DNA from: a candidate division CSSED10-310 bacterium | GTDB lineage: Bacteria > CSSED10-310 > JAFGDC01 | DNA: 8,871 nucleotides | Direction of reading: 5' to 3' | Assembly: GCA_016932295.1 (NCBI GenBank) | Contig: JAFGDC010000228.1 | Coordinates: 1-8,871, forward strand | In this document: piece after piece, positions 1 to 6,204 of the stretch | Numbering within the stretch: the stretch's first letter is position 1 | How the letters are laid out: each line of letters opens with the position of its first letter | Notes under the pieces: model-generated | The model's input: the letters and a program-made list of their open reading frames with translations, nothing else | The model's database searches: none | Told to the model about the DNA's origin: nothing | Position numbers and translations under genes: made by a program

Positions 1-540
1 GACCGCGGACGGATTGGTTTCAGCCGCGGCGAGATTCACCAGCGTGGTCAGACCGGTTGCATACTGAGCGCCCAGGAAACAGGCTCCGCCACCCATGGAA
101 TGTCCCATCAGCGCCGAAGCCGAAGCCACGTGCTGATAGAAGACATCTCCCGGCGCGCCACCGGCGGCCTGCATGGCACCCAGGATGAACGCCAGATCCC
201 TGCCGAAATCCAGGTGATCGGGTAACAGGCCGCTTTCCGTATCGGAAAGACAGAAAATGTAGCCCCCGGCGGATAACCTCTCCCAACAATATTCGTAATC
301 GCTCCAGGGAATCGTATACCCATGGCCAAAAGCGATCACCGGAAAAACCCCGACCGCTACCGGCACATCATCACCAGCCGTTGCCGCCGGATAAAATATC
401 TCCACATCGATATTCCGGTTTCGCGACGAATCGAAAAAAGCGCGGGACAAATGACCGATCTCATAAGCGACGCCCCGTTCAACGGCAACCATGGAACATA
501 CTATCGCCATGACCGCCATGACTACCGGCTTTCTGTACAT
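1..540 (-). CDS. Secreted alpha/beta hydrolase (chlorophyllase/dienelactone-hydrolase-like), 3' end outside the window
   Basis: The reading frame is open from an ATG at 540 to the window edge, giving 180 residues with no stop, so the C-terminus (including the catalytic His and probably the Asp) is not visible. The start is supported by GGAGGT seven bases before the ATG. Residues 1-20 (MYRK followed by a Val/Met/Ala-rich stretch) look like a Sec signal peptide, cleaved near GVA-YE. An HG motif at FGHGY (71-75) fits an oxyanion-hole loop, and GHSMGGG (146-152) is a nucleophile elbow with Ser148. These motifs are those of the alpha/beta-hydrolase clan that includes chlorophyllase-, PAF-acetylhydrolase- and cutinase-like esterases. 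Substrate is unknown; an exported esterase or lipase is the best inference. The same frame stays open upstream to a TGA at 829-831, but the signal peptide and ribosome site favour 540. It appears monocistronic, with a possible -10 box at 589-594. Confidence 0.85.
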   Translation of the reverse strand, partial: MYRKPVVMAVMAIVCSMVAVERGVAYEIGHLSRAFFDSSRNRNIDVEIFYPAATAGDDVPVAVGVFPVIAFGHGYTIPWSDYEYCWERLSAGGYIFCLSDTESGLLPDHLDFGRDLAFILGAMQAAGGAPGDVFYQHVASASALMGHSMGGGACFLGAQYATGLTTLVNLAAAETNPSAV

Positions 541-588
541 CCTTTCCACCTCCGCAACCTGGTATGTTTCCCATGAAAAACCATGGTA

Positions 589-594
589 ATTATA
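589..594 (-). promoter_or_regulatory. Possible -10 box for the hydrolase gene
   Basis: On the minus strand this is a perfect TATAAT, about 49 bases before the ATG at 540, which would leave a leader of roughly 40 nt. No good -35 hexamer lies at 16-18 bases; the best candidates match only 2-3 of 6 positions. The dispersed repeat at 634-720 begins just upstream, where an activator site could sit. The perfect hexamer may be chance, so confidence is low. Confidence 0.35.
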
Positions 595-633
595 CGCAAC
601 ATCGGGGACAGCCGCCAGCCGACCTTCCGCTGC

Positions 634-720
634 CTTTGGTTTCGATATATGCCTGCGGTGGTCAAGTGGTGAGGAGAGGTTGCCTGACGACGCAAGCCGT
701 TGCGTGCCTCCAGCAGCGTT
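634..720. repeat. Dispersed repeat, copy A, upstream of the secreted hydrolase
   Basis: Positions 634-690 match 8776-8832 at 48 of 57 bases without gaps, starting with an identical 16-base run (CTTTGGTTTCGATATA). Downstream, each copy has a short perfect hairpin at the same place: here ACGCAA-GCCG-TTGCGT (688-703). After it a second stretch (TGCCTCCAGCAGCG) is again similar to copy B. The copy lies about 95 bases upstream of the hydrolase ATG at 540. It could be a regulatory or leader element, a small non-autonomous repeat, or a decayed coding fragment. No family is recognised. Confidence 0.7.
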
Positions 721-916
721 GCGATCGGCGGCGCTGGTTCGGCGGTGCGGTGCGCGGACGAATACAGATGCACCCAGGGCGCATGTGATCAATCCGACGC
801 GTAGCATCGACACACAAAGATTGTCAGTTCACTCCCTCATAAGGACACCACCTCCTGTCTGCTCACCGCGTCTTGTCATGTTCGAGTAACGCCAGCAGTG
901 CATCCTTTGTCTCCGT
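721..916. other. Intergenic stretch with a strong SD and a three-codon ORF
   Basis: No supported gene is present. On the minus strand AGGAGG (851-856) precedes an ATG at 838-840 that encodes only Met-Arg-Glu before a TGA at 829-831. After that stop the same frame is open for 276 codons, through the hydrolase start at 540 and on to the window edge, and it has an internal ATG at 805-807 followed by a hydrophobic stretch. Either the leader is decayed or reinitiated, or the SD is fortuitous. Confidence 0.4.
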
Positions 917-1157
917 GGTTGCCGTGGACGATTGAAAGCCAATGCATCACAACGAACAATACAGGATTCCGGGTACGACCCCATTGGAAAGAGCGCTTCG
1001 CCTGGTTGCCGTGGACGATTGCAAGCCAATGCATCACAACGAACATTACAGGATTCCGGGTACGACCCCATTGGAAAGAGCGCTTCGCCTGGTTGCCGTG
1101 GACGATTGCAAGCCAACGCACCACAACGAACATTGCAAGATTACGGGTACGACCCCA
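917..1157. repeat. Tandem array of three 87-bp units
   Basis: Units begin at 917, 1004 and 1091, each with GGTTGCCGTGGACGATTG. Units 1 and 2 match at 85 of 87 bases. Unit 3 matches unit 2 at 62 of 67 bases and then diverges after 1157. Each unit contains a CGGGTACGAC core that can fold as GGGT-ACG-ACCC. The period is 29 codons and lacks stops, which leaves five of the six frames open across the array; this explains the spurious ORFs and is not evidence of coding. A 25-bp identical stretch recurs inverted at 4026-4050. There is no spacer structure, so it is not a CRISPR. The array lies just beyond the terminator of the large beta-helix gene. Confidence 0.9.
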
Positions 1158-1180
1158 ACGAGATACGCGATCCGGACGAG

Positions 1181-1205
1181 AAAAGCGCGGGAGTACCCCG
1201 CGCTT
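1181..1205 (-). terminator. Rho-independent terminator of the large beta-helix gene
   Basis: On the minus strand AAGCGCGGG pairs perfectly with CCCGCGCTT (arms 1197-1205 and 1183-1191) across a 5-base loop. The last two T of the stem continue into TT (1181-1182), giving a run of four T. It lies 18 bases past the stop codon at 1224-1226. The T tract is short but the stem is strong. Confidence 0.75.
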
Positions 1206-1223
1206 CATATGACCGGTGAATTG

Positions 1224-3710
1224 TCAGCGCCGCATCGATGGCCTTCCCGCCAACACAACGGAGGCAGCCAGCAACAGGAGCAGCAGACTCCAGGTACCAG
1301 TGGCAGGCACCGGCGCCGGAGTGGGCGGGACGGTCGGCGTGGCGGTGAACACGGGCGTGGGGGTGGCGGTGGGCGTGGCTGTCGGAGTTAGGGAGGGAGT
1401 GAGAGTGGGTGTAAGGGTCGGCGTGGCCGTCGGAGAAATCGTCGGTGTAAGAGTGGGAGTGAGCGTCGGCGGGTCGGTTGGAGTGAATGTTGGTTCAGGG
1501 GTCTCGGTGGGCAGCGGCGTGTGTGTCGCGGTCGGGGTCGGAGTCGGCGGACCCTGGATTTCATACACACCCATATCCACCACGGCGATACTGTCGGCAT
1601 CACCATCACTGATTCTCGTGAGCCCGTCCAGATCCGTCGCCGGCAGCAGCGCCACCAGGTTGTTTCCCGTATCGATGCAGGGTGAGATGCCCGATTGCAG
1701 GTGGTAATCGCCGCCACCGCTGTTCACGAAAGCGGGATCGAGATTGATGTTGCCTTCTCCGGCGGCGCCGCCGGCGATGCAACAATACGAGCAGACCGCT
1801 TCACCAGCCAGTTGCGCCCCGCCGCCGCTGTTACCCCAAACAATCGAATTGAACAGTTCAATGCTGGGCTGTCCGCCGCCGCCACATTCTATGGTGATAC
1901 CGCCCTGCCAACCGGCGGAGTTGTTGGCCACCACGCTGTTGACCAGTACCAGGTGGTTCCGGCAGTTGGTGATGGCGATCCCGCCCCCCTCGTCTCCGGT
2001 GGAATTGTGATGAATCAGGCAGTTGACCAGCAGAATCCTCCCGTCGGAGCCAGCGGATATGCCACCGGCGCCGTTGGATGTACTGGGGGCCGAGTTGTTC
2101 CGGATCACGCAATTGTACAAAGCGGGATCACCCTCGCCGCTCAATTGCACCCCACCGCCGAAACCGCCCGTGTTCGAGTTCCTGAAAATACAGTTGCGGA
2201 AAACCGGTCCGGCGTTGCTGCAACAGGCGGCTCCGTCGTTCCCGTTGATCGCGCTGAAACCGTCTATGACGGTGAAATTGGTCTCGTTCTCATGGAGGTA
2301 AAATCCCCGGGCGGCGCTCTGGCAGTCTATGATGCACGTGTCCGGACCATTTTCCGAGTACAGCGTGATGGCCTTCCCCCGGAACTCGAGATTGCGGTTG
2401 CCCGTTCCCGTCCAGGTACCATCGGCGACCTCGACGCTCTCACCATGGTACGCCGCGTCGATGGCAGCCTGGATCGTGCCATACTCGGCGGGGACATGGA
2501 GGATGCGAGGCGAAGGCACCGTCACCAGCACCAGCGCTTCGGCGCGGCTGCTCAGCCCGGGCGCATCCACCACCCTCAAGTATATCGTCCCACAGTATGG
2601 ATCAGCCCAGGTATGATCGACCATACCGCTGGCGGTGGTCTCATCGAACATACCATCACCATCCCAATCCCAGTGGAAGGTCATCGGGTCCCCGTCCGGA
2701 TCATAGGTCCCGGAAGCATCGAAAGTGATCGCCACATCCTCGGTTCCGATGTAAGTGTCGTCAAAATCAATGACCGGAGGTGAACCAAAGAATTCCAATG
2801 CGCCGAGATCGACCACGGCGTTCAGGTCACCATCCCCGTCAGCGATCCTCGGATTGCCATAAAAATCCGTGGTTCCGATCCCGGTCACCGCATTCAACCC
2901 GATATCGATGACCGGTGATGTTTCCCGGATGTAAAGGTCATGATACACATCCAACTCGCCGCTGGTATTGTAGAATCCGGGGTCGTAGGTCGTGTCATTG
3001 ACCCCTGTGCAATTGTTGTACAGAGTCGGCACGTTGAAATAGTTGTTAAAGGCGATATCGGGATTCCCGTCGTAATTATAGACACCATACCCCCAACCCG
3101 CGTTCTCCACGAAGATGTTGAACAGGTTGTTCCGGATGATGGGAGTGCTGGCGTCGCGGGTGTAGATGAAAATGAGACCATATTGCATGGCGGCGAAGAA
3201 GGTGTTGTTGACGATGGTCGGATTGGCGCCGTTCAGGGTGGTGAGAATGGTCGAGTAGTCGGAGGACAGGAAATTGTTCCGGATGAGGGCATTGCCGCCG
3301 TCACAGGCCACACAGCCGTCGTACCACTGCCTGGAGAATTCTCCCTTGGGGCCTGCGTTGCCGTGGATGTGCATGTTCTCGAGCACTGAATCCTGGCTGC
3401 ATAAGACAGTCCAATTCCACTGGCTGTCGATCTTGCTGACGGCACTGTTTGAACCCTGCAGCACGACTCCCACCGGGATGGTCAACTGGGACTCGTAGTA
3501 CGTTCCCGGTTCCACATGCACCGTATCGCCCGTCATCGCCATGGAGAGGCCATACCCCACGGTCAACCATGGATTGCCGGGCGAACCGTCGCCGGTGGTA
3601 TCATCACCGTTCGTCGCCACATACCAGGTTGCCGCCTGCGCCATACCAGCGAACAGCAGCGCACCAATCACCACGATCATCGATCTCGAAATCCAGTGTC
3701 TCTCGAACAT
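1224..3710 (-). CDS. Exported double beta-helix protein with PKD domain, Pro/Thr stalk and CTERM-like tail (828 aa)
   Basis: The chosen start is the ATG at 3710: AGGAG lies five bases upstream and residues 1-26 form a classic signal peptide ending AQA-AT. The frame is open 39 codons further to an ATG at 3827 with no SD, so that start is rejected. In order: a right-handed parallel beta-helix from about 27 to 305, opening [10 protein letters not shown], with N-N-x-F turns and a closing [15 protein letters not shown] segment; a PKD domain at about 310-398 ([21 protein letters not shown]); a second beta-helix at about 403-720 opening [16 protein letters not shown] and closing with VVDMGVYE; a Pro/Thr-rich stalk at about 721-800; and VPATGTW, a Leu/Ala/Val helix and an RPSMRR end. 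The family role is surface or secreted carbohydrate binding or lyase-like folds; no catalytic residues can be assigned. The tail resembles PEP/IPTL-CTERM sorting signals, which suggests membrane processing or surface anchoring. It is followed by its own terminator. The second module is paralogous to the protein encoded at 4446-5984. Confidence 0.88.
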   Translation of the reverse strand: MFERHWISRSMIVVIGALLFAGMAQAATWYVATNGDDTTGDGSPGNPWLTVGYGLSMAMTGDTVHVEPGTYYESQLTIPVGVVLQGSNSAVSKIDSQWNWTVLCSQDSVLENMHIHGNAGPKGEFSRQWYDGCVACDGGNALIRNNFLSSDYSTILTTLNGANPTIVNNTFFAAMQYGLIFIYTRDASTPIIRNNLFNIFVENAGWGYGVYNYDGNPDIAFNNYFNVPTLYNNCTGVNDTTYDPGFYNTSGELDVYHDLYIRETSPVIDIGLNAVTGIGTTDFYGNPRIADGDGDLNAVVDLGALEFFGSPPVIDFDDTYIGTEDVAITFDASGTYDPDGDPMTFHWDWDGDGMFDETTASGMVDHTWADPYCGTIYLRVVDAPGLSSRAEALVLVTVPSPRILHVPAEYGTIQAAIDAAYHGESVEVADGTWTGTGNRNLEFRGKAITLYSENGPDTCIIDCQSAARGFYLHENETNFTVIDGFSAINGNDGAACCSNAGPVFRNCIFRNSNTGGFGGGVQLSGEGDPALYNCVIRNNSAPSTSNGAGGISAGSDGRILLVNCLIHHNSTGDEGGGIAITNCRNHLVLVNSVVANNSAGWQGGITIECGGGGQPSIELFNSIVWGNSGGGAQLAGEAVCSYCCIAGGAAGEGNINLDPAFVNSGGGDYHLQSGISPCIDTGNNLVALLPATDLDGLTRISDGDADSIAVVDMGVYEIQGPPTPTPTATHTPLPTETPEPTFTPTDPPTLTPTLTPTISPTATPTLTPTLTPSLTPTATPTATPTPVFTATPTVPPTPAPVPATGTWSLLLLLLAASVVLAGRPSMRR
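1314..1550 (-). repeat. Low-complexity tract encoding the Pro/Thr stalk
   Basis: About 79 codons inside the 828-aa protein are almost only Pro, Thr, Ala, Leu and Ser in PT, PTLT and PTAT steps. On the plus strand this is a G-rich, irregular 6-12 base repeat, with runs such as GGGCGTGGGGGTGGCGGTGG at 1353-1372. Such stalks separate surface domains from an anchor and may be O-glycosylated. The tract is prone to slippage and length variation, and its G runs could form G-quadruplexes. Confidence 0.8.
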
Positions 3711-3756
3711 CACTTCTCCTTTTGCCCCGGTTACCACTGTTGCCGCCAAACCGACC

Positions 3757-3824
3757 CCGGCGGCGACCGCCGGCCTGGCCGCTGCCATCCCGCAGGCGGG
3801 ACCTGCCCAAGGGACACCCGTCCC
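3757..3824 (-). other. Hairpin-rich leader of the large beta-helix gene
   Basis: Three perfect hairpins lie within 68 bases, 47-114 bases before the ATG at 3710. On the minus strand they are GGGAC-GGGT-GTCCC (3811-3824), TCCCGC-CT-GCGGGA (3788-3801) and CCGGCGG-TCG-CCGCCGG (3757-3773). The middle one has an overlapping alternative, GCAGG-TCCCG-CCTGC, that cannot form at the same time. No known riboswitch family is recognised. The stretch is very GC-rich, so some of this pairing is expected by chance. Confidence 0.4.
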
Positions 3825-3879
3825 CATGGATGGTCTTGCGGCGACTATGGCAACAAGCTGTTGTCACGCGTATCGGAGA

Positions 3880-3908
3880 TATTTATGCCCCGCATCAAAA
3901 AAAAGCAA
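3880..3908 (-). promoter_or_regulatory. Possible promoter for the large beta-helix gene
   Basis: On the minus strand TTGCTT (3903-3908) is followed after 17 bases by TAAATA (3880-3885), in the most AT-rich part of the intergenic region, which includes a run of eight A at 3897-3904 (plus strand). The -10 match is weak. If it is used, the leader would be about 165 nt and would contain the three hairpins at 3757-3824. Confidence 0.3.
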
Positions 3909-4025
3909 GAATGAAGTGTAATTTTTTTTGTTCACTGTTTTATTTACGACCGCTTCCCCCCGACGACCGGCCGTTTCTCCATCATGCCCGGCTCCCCCAC
4001 CGCCTCGTCTTCAGAATCTCCCACC

Positions 4026-4050
4026 GGGGTCGTACCCGGAATCCTGTAAT
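4026..4050 (-). repeat. Solitary inverted copy of the 87-bp array core
   Basis: Read on the minus strand, these 25 bases are identical to 1045-1069 in unit 2 of the array, ending in CCGGGTACGACCCC. The flanks are unrelated to the array. Here the core extends to a better hairpin, CCGGGT-ACG-ACCCCGG with one bulge. With the array at 917-1157 it brackets the large beta-helix gene in inverted orientation. Confidence 0.85.
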
Positions 4051-4240
4051 CTTCGCTGTGAAACGTTGGCACCGAAGTCCCTACAATGATAAAATTTCTC
4101 CTCAATCTAGCTGATTCACCGATACTGACAGGTAAACTGCTCCTTGGACGGAGCCAGTACAGTACCCTTGCAATGCCTCCACCATACTTGCATGGCATCC
4201 TTCCATTCATAGGCAGTGGAATGGGATGCGCCATCGTACG

Positions 4241-4269
4241 TTGACGCAATGTGTCAACAACGCTACACT
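4241..4269 (+). promoter_or_regulatory. Sigma70-type promoter with overlapping inverted repeat
   Basis: TTGACG (4241-4246, five of six to consensus) is followed after exactly 17 bases by TACACT (4264-4269, four of six). Transcription would begin near 4276, leaving a leader of about 170 nt before the ATG at 4446. The -35 is half of a perfect inverted repeat TTGAC-N7-GTCAA (4241-4257), a plausible operator for a dimeric regulator. Confidence 0.5.
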
Positions 4270-4345
4270 CTCCCTGAACACATCTCATCGACGGTAATGA
4301 TCAGGAGTTACATCAGGCCGGCCGACGGGCGACCGGCATATTCCT

Positions 4346-4358
4346 GGTCGTACCCGTA
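4346..4358 (-). repeat. Possible degenerate copy of the repeat core
   Basis: On the minus strand TACGGGTACGACC matches 13 bases of array unit 3, which also reads TACGGG rather than TCCGGG. Its flanks are not similar. This is the fifth CGGGTACGAC in the window (three on plus, two on minus). It could be chance. Confidence 0.35.
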
Positions 4359-4445
4359 GCTGGTGATGGAATCTATTGACACATGTCCACGCCGGATGCG
4401 CGCGGGGAACGCGACGGGGATGGGCGTGAGCGGGAAAGGAGCGAA

Positions 4446-5984
4446 ATGATGGCGAAGAGAGCAGCAGTGTGTGGGATTATGTTACTGATAGCGAGTGTGG
4501 CGCGGGCGGCGACCGTTCACGTGCCGGCCGAGCAGCCGACCCTGCAGGCGGGGATCGATGCGGCGGACCATGGTGACACGGTCCTGGTGGCGGATGGCAC
4601 GTACAAGGGTCCCGGTAATCGCGGCATTGACGTACATGGCAAAGCGATCACCGTCGCTTCCGAGAATGGCCCGGAACATTGTGTGATCAACTGTGAATCA
4701 CAGGACCGCGCCTTCCTGTTCGACGATGCTGAAACCGGTGCATGCCGGGTCCAGGGTTTCACCATCCGCAACGGCTACCGCAGCGGCGACGACGGTTCCG
4801 GCGGCGCTATACAATGTTACGAAGCCTCACCGACCATTCTTGAATGCGTTTTCGAATTCAACGAAGCCACCAACGGCGCGGCGATCTGGTGCACGAGGGG
4901 TTCCACCGCCTGCGTGGAGGACTGCATCTTCCGTAACAACGAAGGCACCGACGGCGGTGGTATTTGTGTATCCGCACACTCGAATCCCTGGATCCATGAT
5001 TGCCTGTTTTCGGCCAACGAGTGCACGAACGGCGGCGGGATATTCTGCGGTGAATACTCCGCGCCGTCTATTTCCTGCTGCGTTTTCGACGACTGCCATG
5101 CCACCAACGGCGGAGCAATAGCCTGCGACAACGGGTCAGATCCGCTTGTCGTCAATTGTCTCATGACCAATTGCGGCGCAACGAACGGAGGCGGAGTATA
5201 CTGTTCCGATTCCTCGCCATCGATCGTTGCCTGCACCATCGCTGACAACCTGGGCACCATCGCACCCGGTATCTTTTCACTCAGTTCGAATCCCGCAGTG
5301 ACCTGCTCCATCATCTGGAACGGCGGTTGGGAGGAAATCTCCGGCAATTGCCAGGTAACTCATTCCGACATACTGGGGGGTTGGGCAGGAACCGGCAACT
5401 TCGATGAGGACCCACTCTTCGCGATCGGTCCGAATGGGGGGTATTACCTCAGTCATCTGGCTGCCGGGCAGACAGCGGAAAGCCCCTGTATCGATGCCGG
5501 CGCCATGGCGGCGGCGGCAGTCTGCGCCACCCTGCCCACCGGCACCGTCTGTCTTGACTCCCTCTCGACCAGCACGGCCGGCTCCACCGATCAAGCCATT
5601 GTCGACCTCGGCTATCACTACCCCGCGGTGATCCCCGCCGCCGTCACGCTGTGGATGCCTGCCACATATTTCGAACCGGGCAATGACTGTTCCTGCCTGG
5701 CAACGGTAAGCAACTTCACCGGCGCCGCCATTACGGGACACCCGCTCTTCGTCATCCTTGACGTGTTCGGAGTCTACTACTTCGCGCCCGGATTCAGCGG
5801 TTTCGAACATTACTCCATGAACTTCCCGGCCGGTGAGACTTCCGTAACCGTACTGGGCACGTTCACCTGGCCGGAAGGGGCTGGCTCTGCGAACGGACTG
5901 ACCTGGTACGGCGCTCTCACCAACCCCGAAGTGACGGCTCTGTACGGCATGATGGGCACCTGGACCTTTGGCTTCGGCGAGTGA
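4446..5984 (+). CDS. Exported parallel beta-helix protein with cysteine ladders and C-terminal beta-rich domain (512 aa)
   Basis: The start is the ATG at 4446 (or the adjacent one at 4449): GGAG lies four bases upstream and the next 21 residues are a signal peptide ending ARA-AT. The frame is open to 4383 but that part is highly charged and has no SD. The mature protein opens HVPAEQPTLQAGIDAADHGD and continues as a right-handed parallel beta-helix to about residue 390. Five coils have an exact 26-residue period (TNG/TDG motifs at residues 142, 168, 194, 220 and 246), with Cys at 134, 160, 186, 212 and 238 and again at 149, 174, 201, 227 and 253. The helix ends in ESPCIDAG and VDLGYHY. From about 398 a separate domain (VTLWMPATYF, PLFVILDVFGVYYFAP, WPEGAGSANG) looks all-beta and is probably a dedicated C-terminal module. 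There is no CTERM tail or Pro/Thr stalk, so it may be secreted. Catalytic function is unknown. It is paralogous to the second beta-helix of the 1224-3710 product. Confidence 0.87.
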   Translation: MMAKRAAVCGIMLLIASVARAATVHVPAEQPTLQAGIDAADHGDTVLVADGTYKGPGNRGIDVHGKAITVASENGPEHCVINCESQDRAFLFDDAETGACRVQGFTIRNGYRSGDDGSGGAIQCYEASPTILECVFEFNEATNGAAIWCTRGSTACVEDCIFRNNEGTDGGGICVSAHSNPWIHDCLFSANECTNGGGIFCGEYSAPSISCCVFDDCHATNGGAIACDNGSDPLVVNCLMTNCGATNGGGVYCSDSSPSIVACTIADNLGTIAPGIFSLSSNPAVTCSIIWNGGWEEISGNCQVTHSDILGGWAGTGNFDEDPLFAIGPNGGYYLSHLAAGQTAESPCIDAGAMAAAAVCATLPTGTVCLDSLSTSTAGSTDQAIVDLGYHYPAVIPAAVTLWMPATYFEPGNDCSCLATVSNFTGAAITGHPLFVILDVFGVYYFAPGFSGFEHYSMNFPAGETSVTVLGTFTWPEGAGSANGLTWYGALTNPEVTALYGMMGTWTFGFGE

Positions 5985-6021
5985 AGGCAACAAGAGCAAC
6001 ATCCGGACCATCTGGCTGAAG

Positions 6022-6204
6022 AGACATATCGTCGATGCCATGAAACACAAAGGCCTGGATTACGAATACCTGCTGTTTCCAGACGAAGGGCACGGATTTC
6101 TCAAGCCGGCAAACAAGCTGAAGTTTTACTCCGCCACCGAGCGATTTCTGGCGAAACACCCTGGGGGTCGTTACGAGTCATGTAACAGGAACAACGGGGG
6201 TTGA
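6022..6204 (+). pseudogene. C-terminal remnant of an S9 prolyl-oligopeptidase-like peptidase
   Basis: Positions 6028-6183 encode 52 residues, IVDAMKHKGLDYEY onward, that match the last 52 residues of the intact peptidase at 6623-8506 in 35 positions (67%). The catalytic-His motif LFPDEGHGF is intact. The nucleophile Ser, the catalytic Asp motif and the whole propeller are absent. Upstream similarity stops about 44 bases after the stop of the beta-helix gene. The frame runs past the paralog's stop position by seven codons to a TGA at 6202-6204. No start codon with an SD precedes the fragment, so it is probably not expressed. The protein-level divergence indicates an old duplicate, truncated when the upstream sequence was replaced. 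Confidence 0.85.

Noticed and set aside
634..720. Known riboswitch (c-di-GMP, glycine or SAM type) in the dispersed element
   Set aside because: Short stretches look similar, but the conserved cores and helix order of these families are not present.
917..1157. CRISPR array or integron attC sites
   Set aside because: The units are contiguous, with no variable spacers, and there are no cas genes. The GTTRRRY core and its inverse expected of attC are absent, and no integrase is present.
942..1391. Repeat protein read through the 87-bp array
   Set aside because: The unit length is a multiple of three and lacks stops, leaving five of six frames open at once. No frame has codon-position bias, and the reading continues antisense into the beta-helix gene.
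1216..1707. Plus-strand frame encoding a Gly-Val repeat protein
   Set aside because: It is the complement of the Pro/Thr stalk codons (ACC and CCC read as GGT and GGG), so the repeats are a by-product.
1695..2783. A 362-codon open frame on the plus strand
   Set aside because: It is antisense to the 828-aa beta-helix gene, which has a signal peptide, domains, SD and terminator. Long antisense frames are common opposite GC-rich genes, and this one has no recognisable domain.
3711..3827. 39-residue N-terminal extension of the large beta-helix protein
   Set aside because: It has no SD and would bury the signal peptide; the ATG at 3710 has AGGAG at proper spacing.
3944..4288. 114-codon minus-strand ORF in the divergent intergenic region
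   Set aside because: It overlaps the inverted repeat copy and the plus-strand promoter and has no SD or domain.
5277..6050. 257-codon minus-strand frame
   Set aside because: It is antisense to the second beta-helix gene and runs into the peptidase remnant; there is no domain, and the start lies inside the homologous fragment of the other strand.
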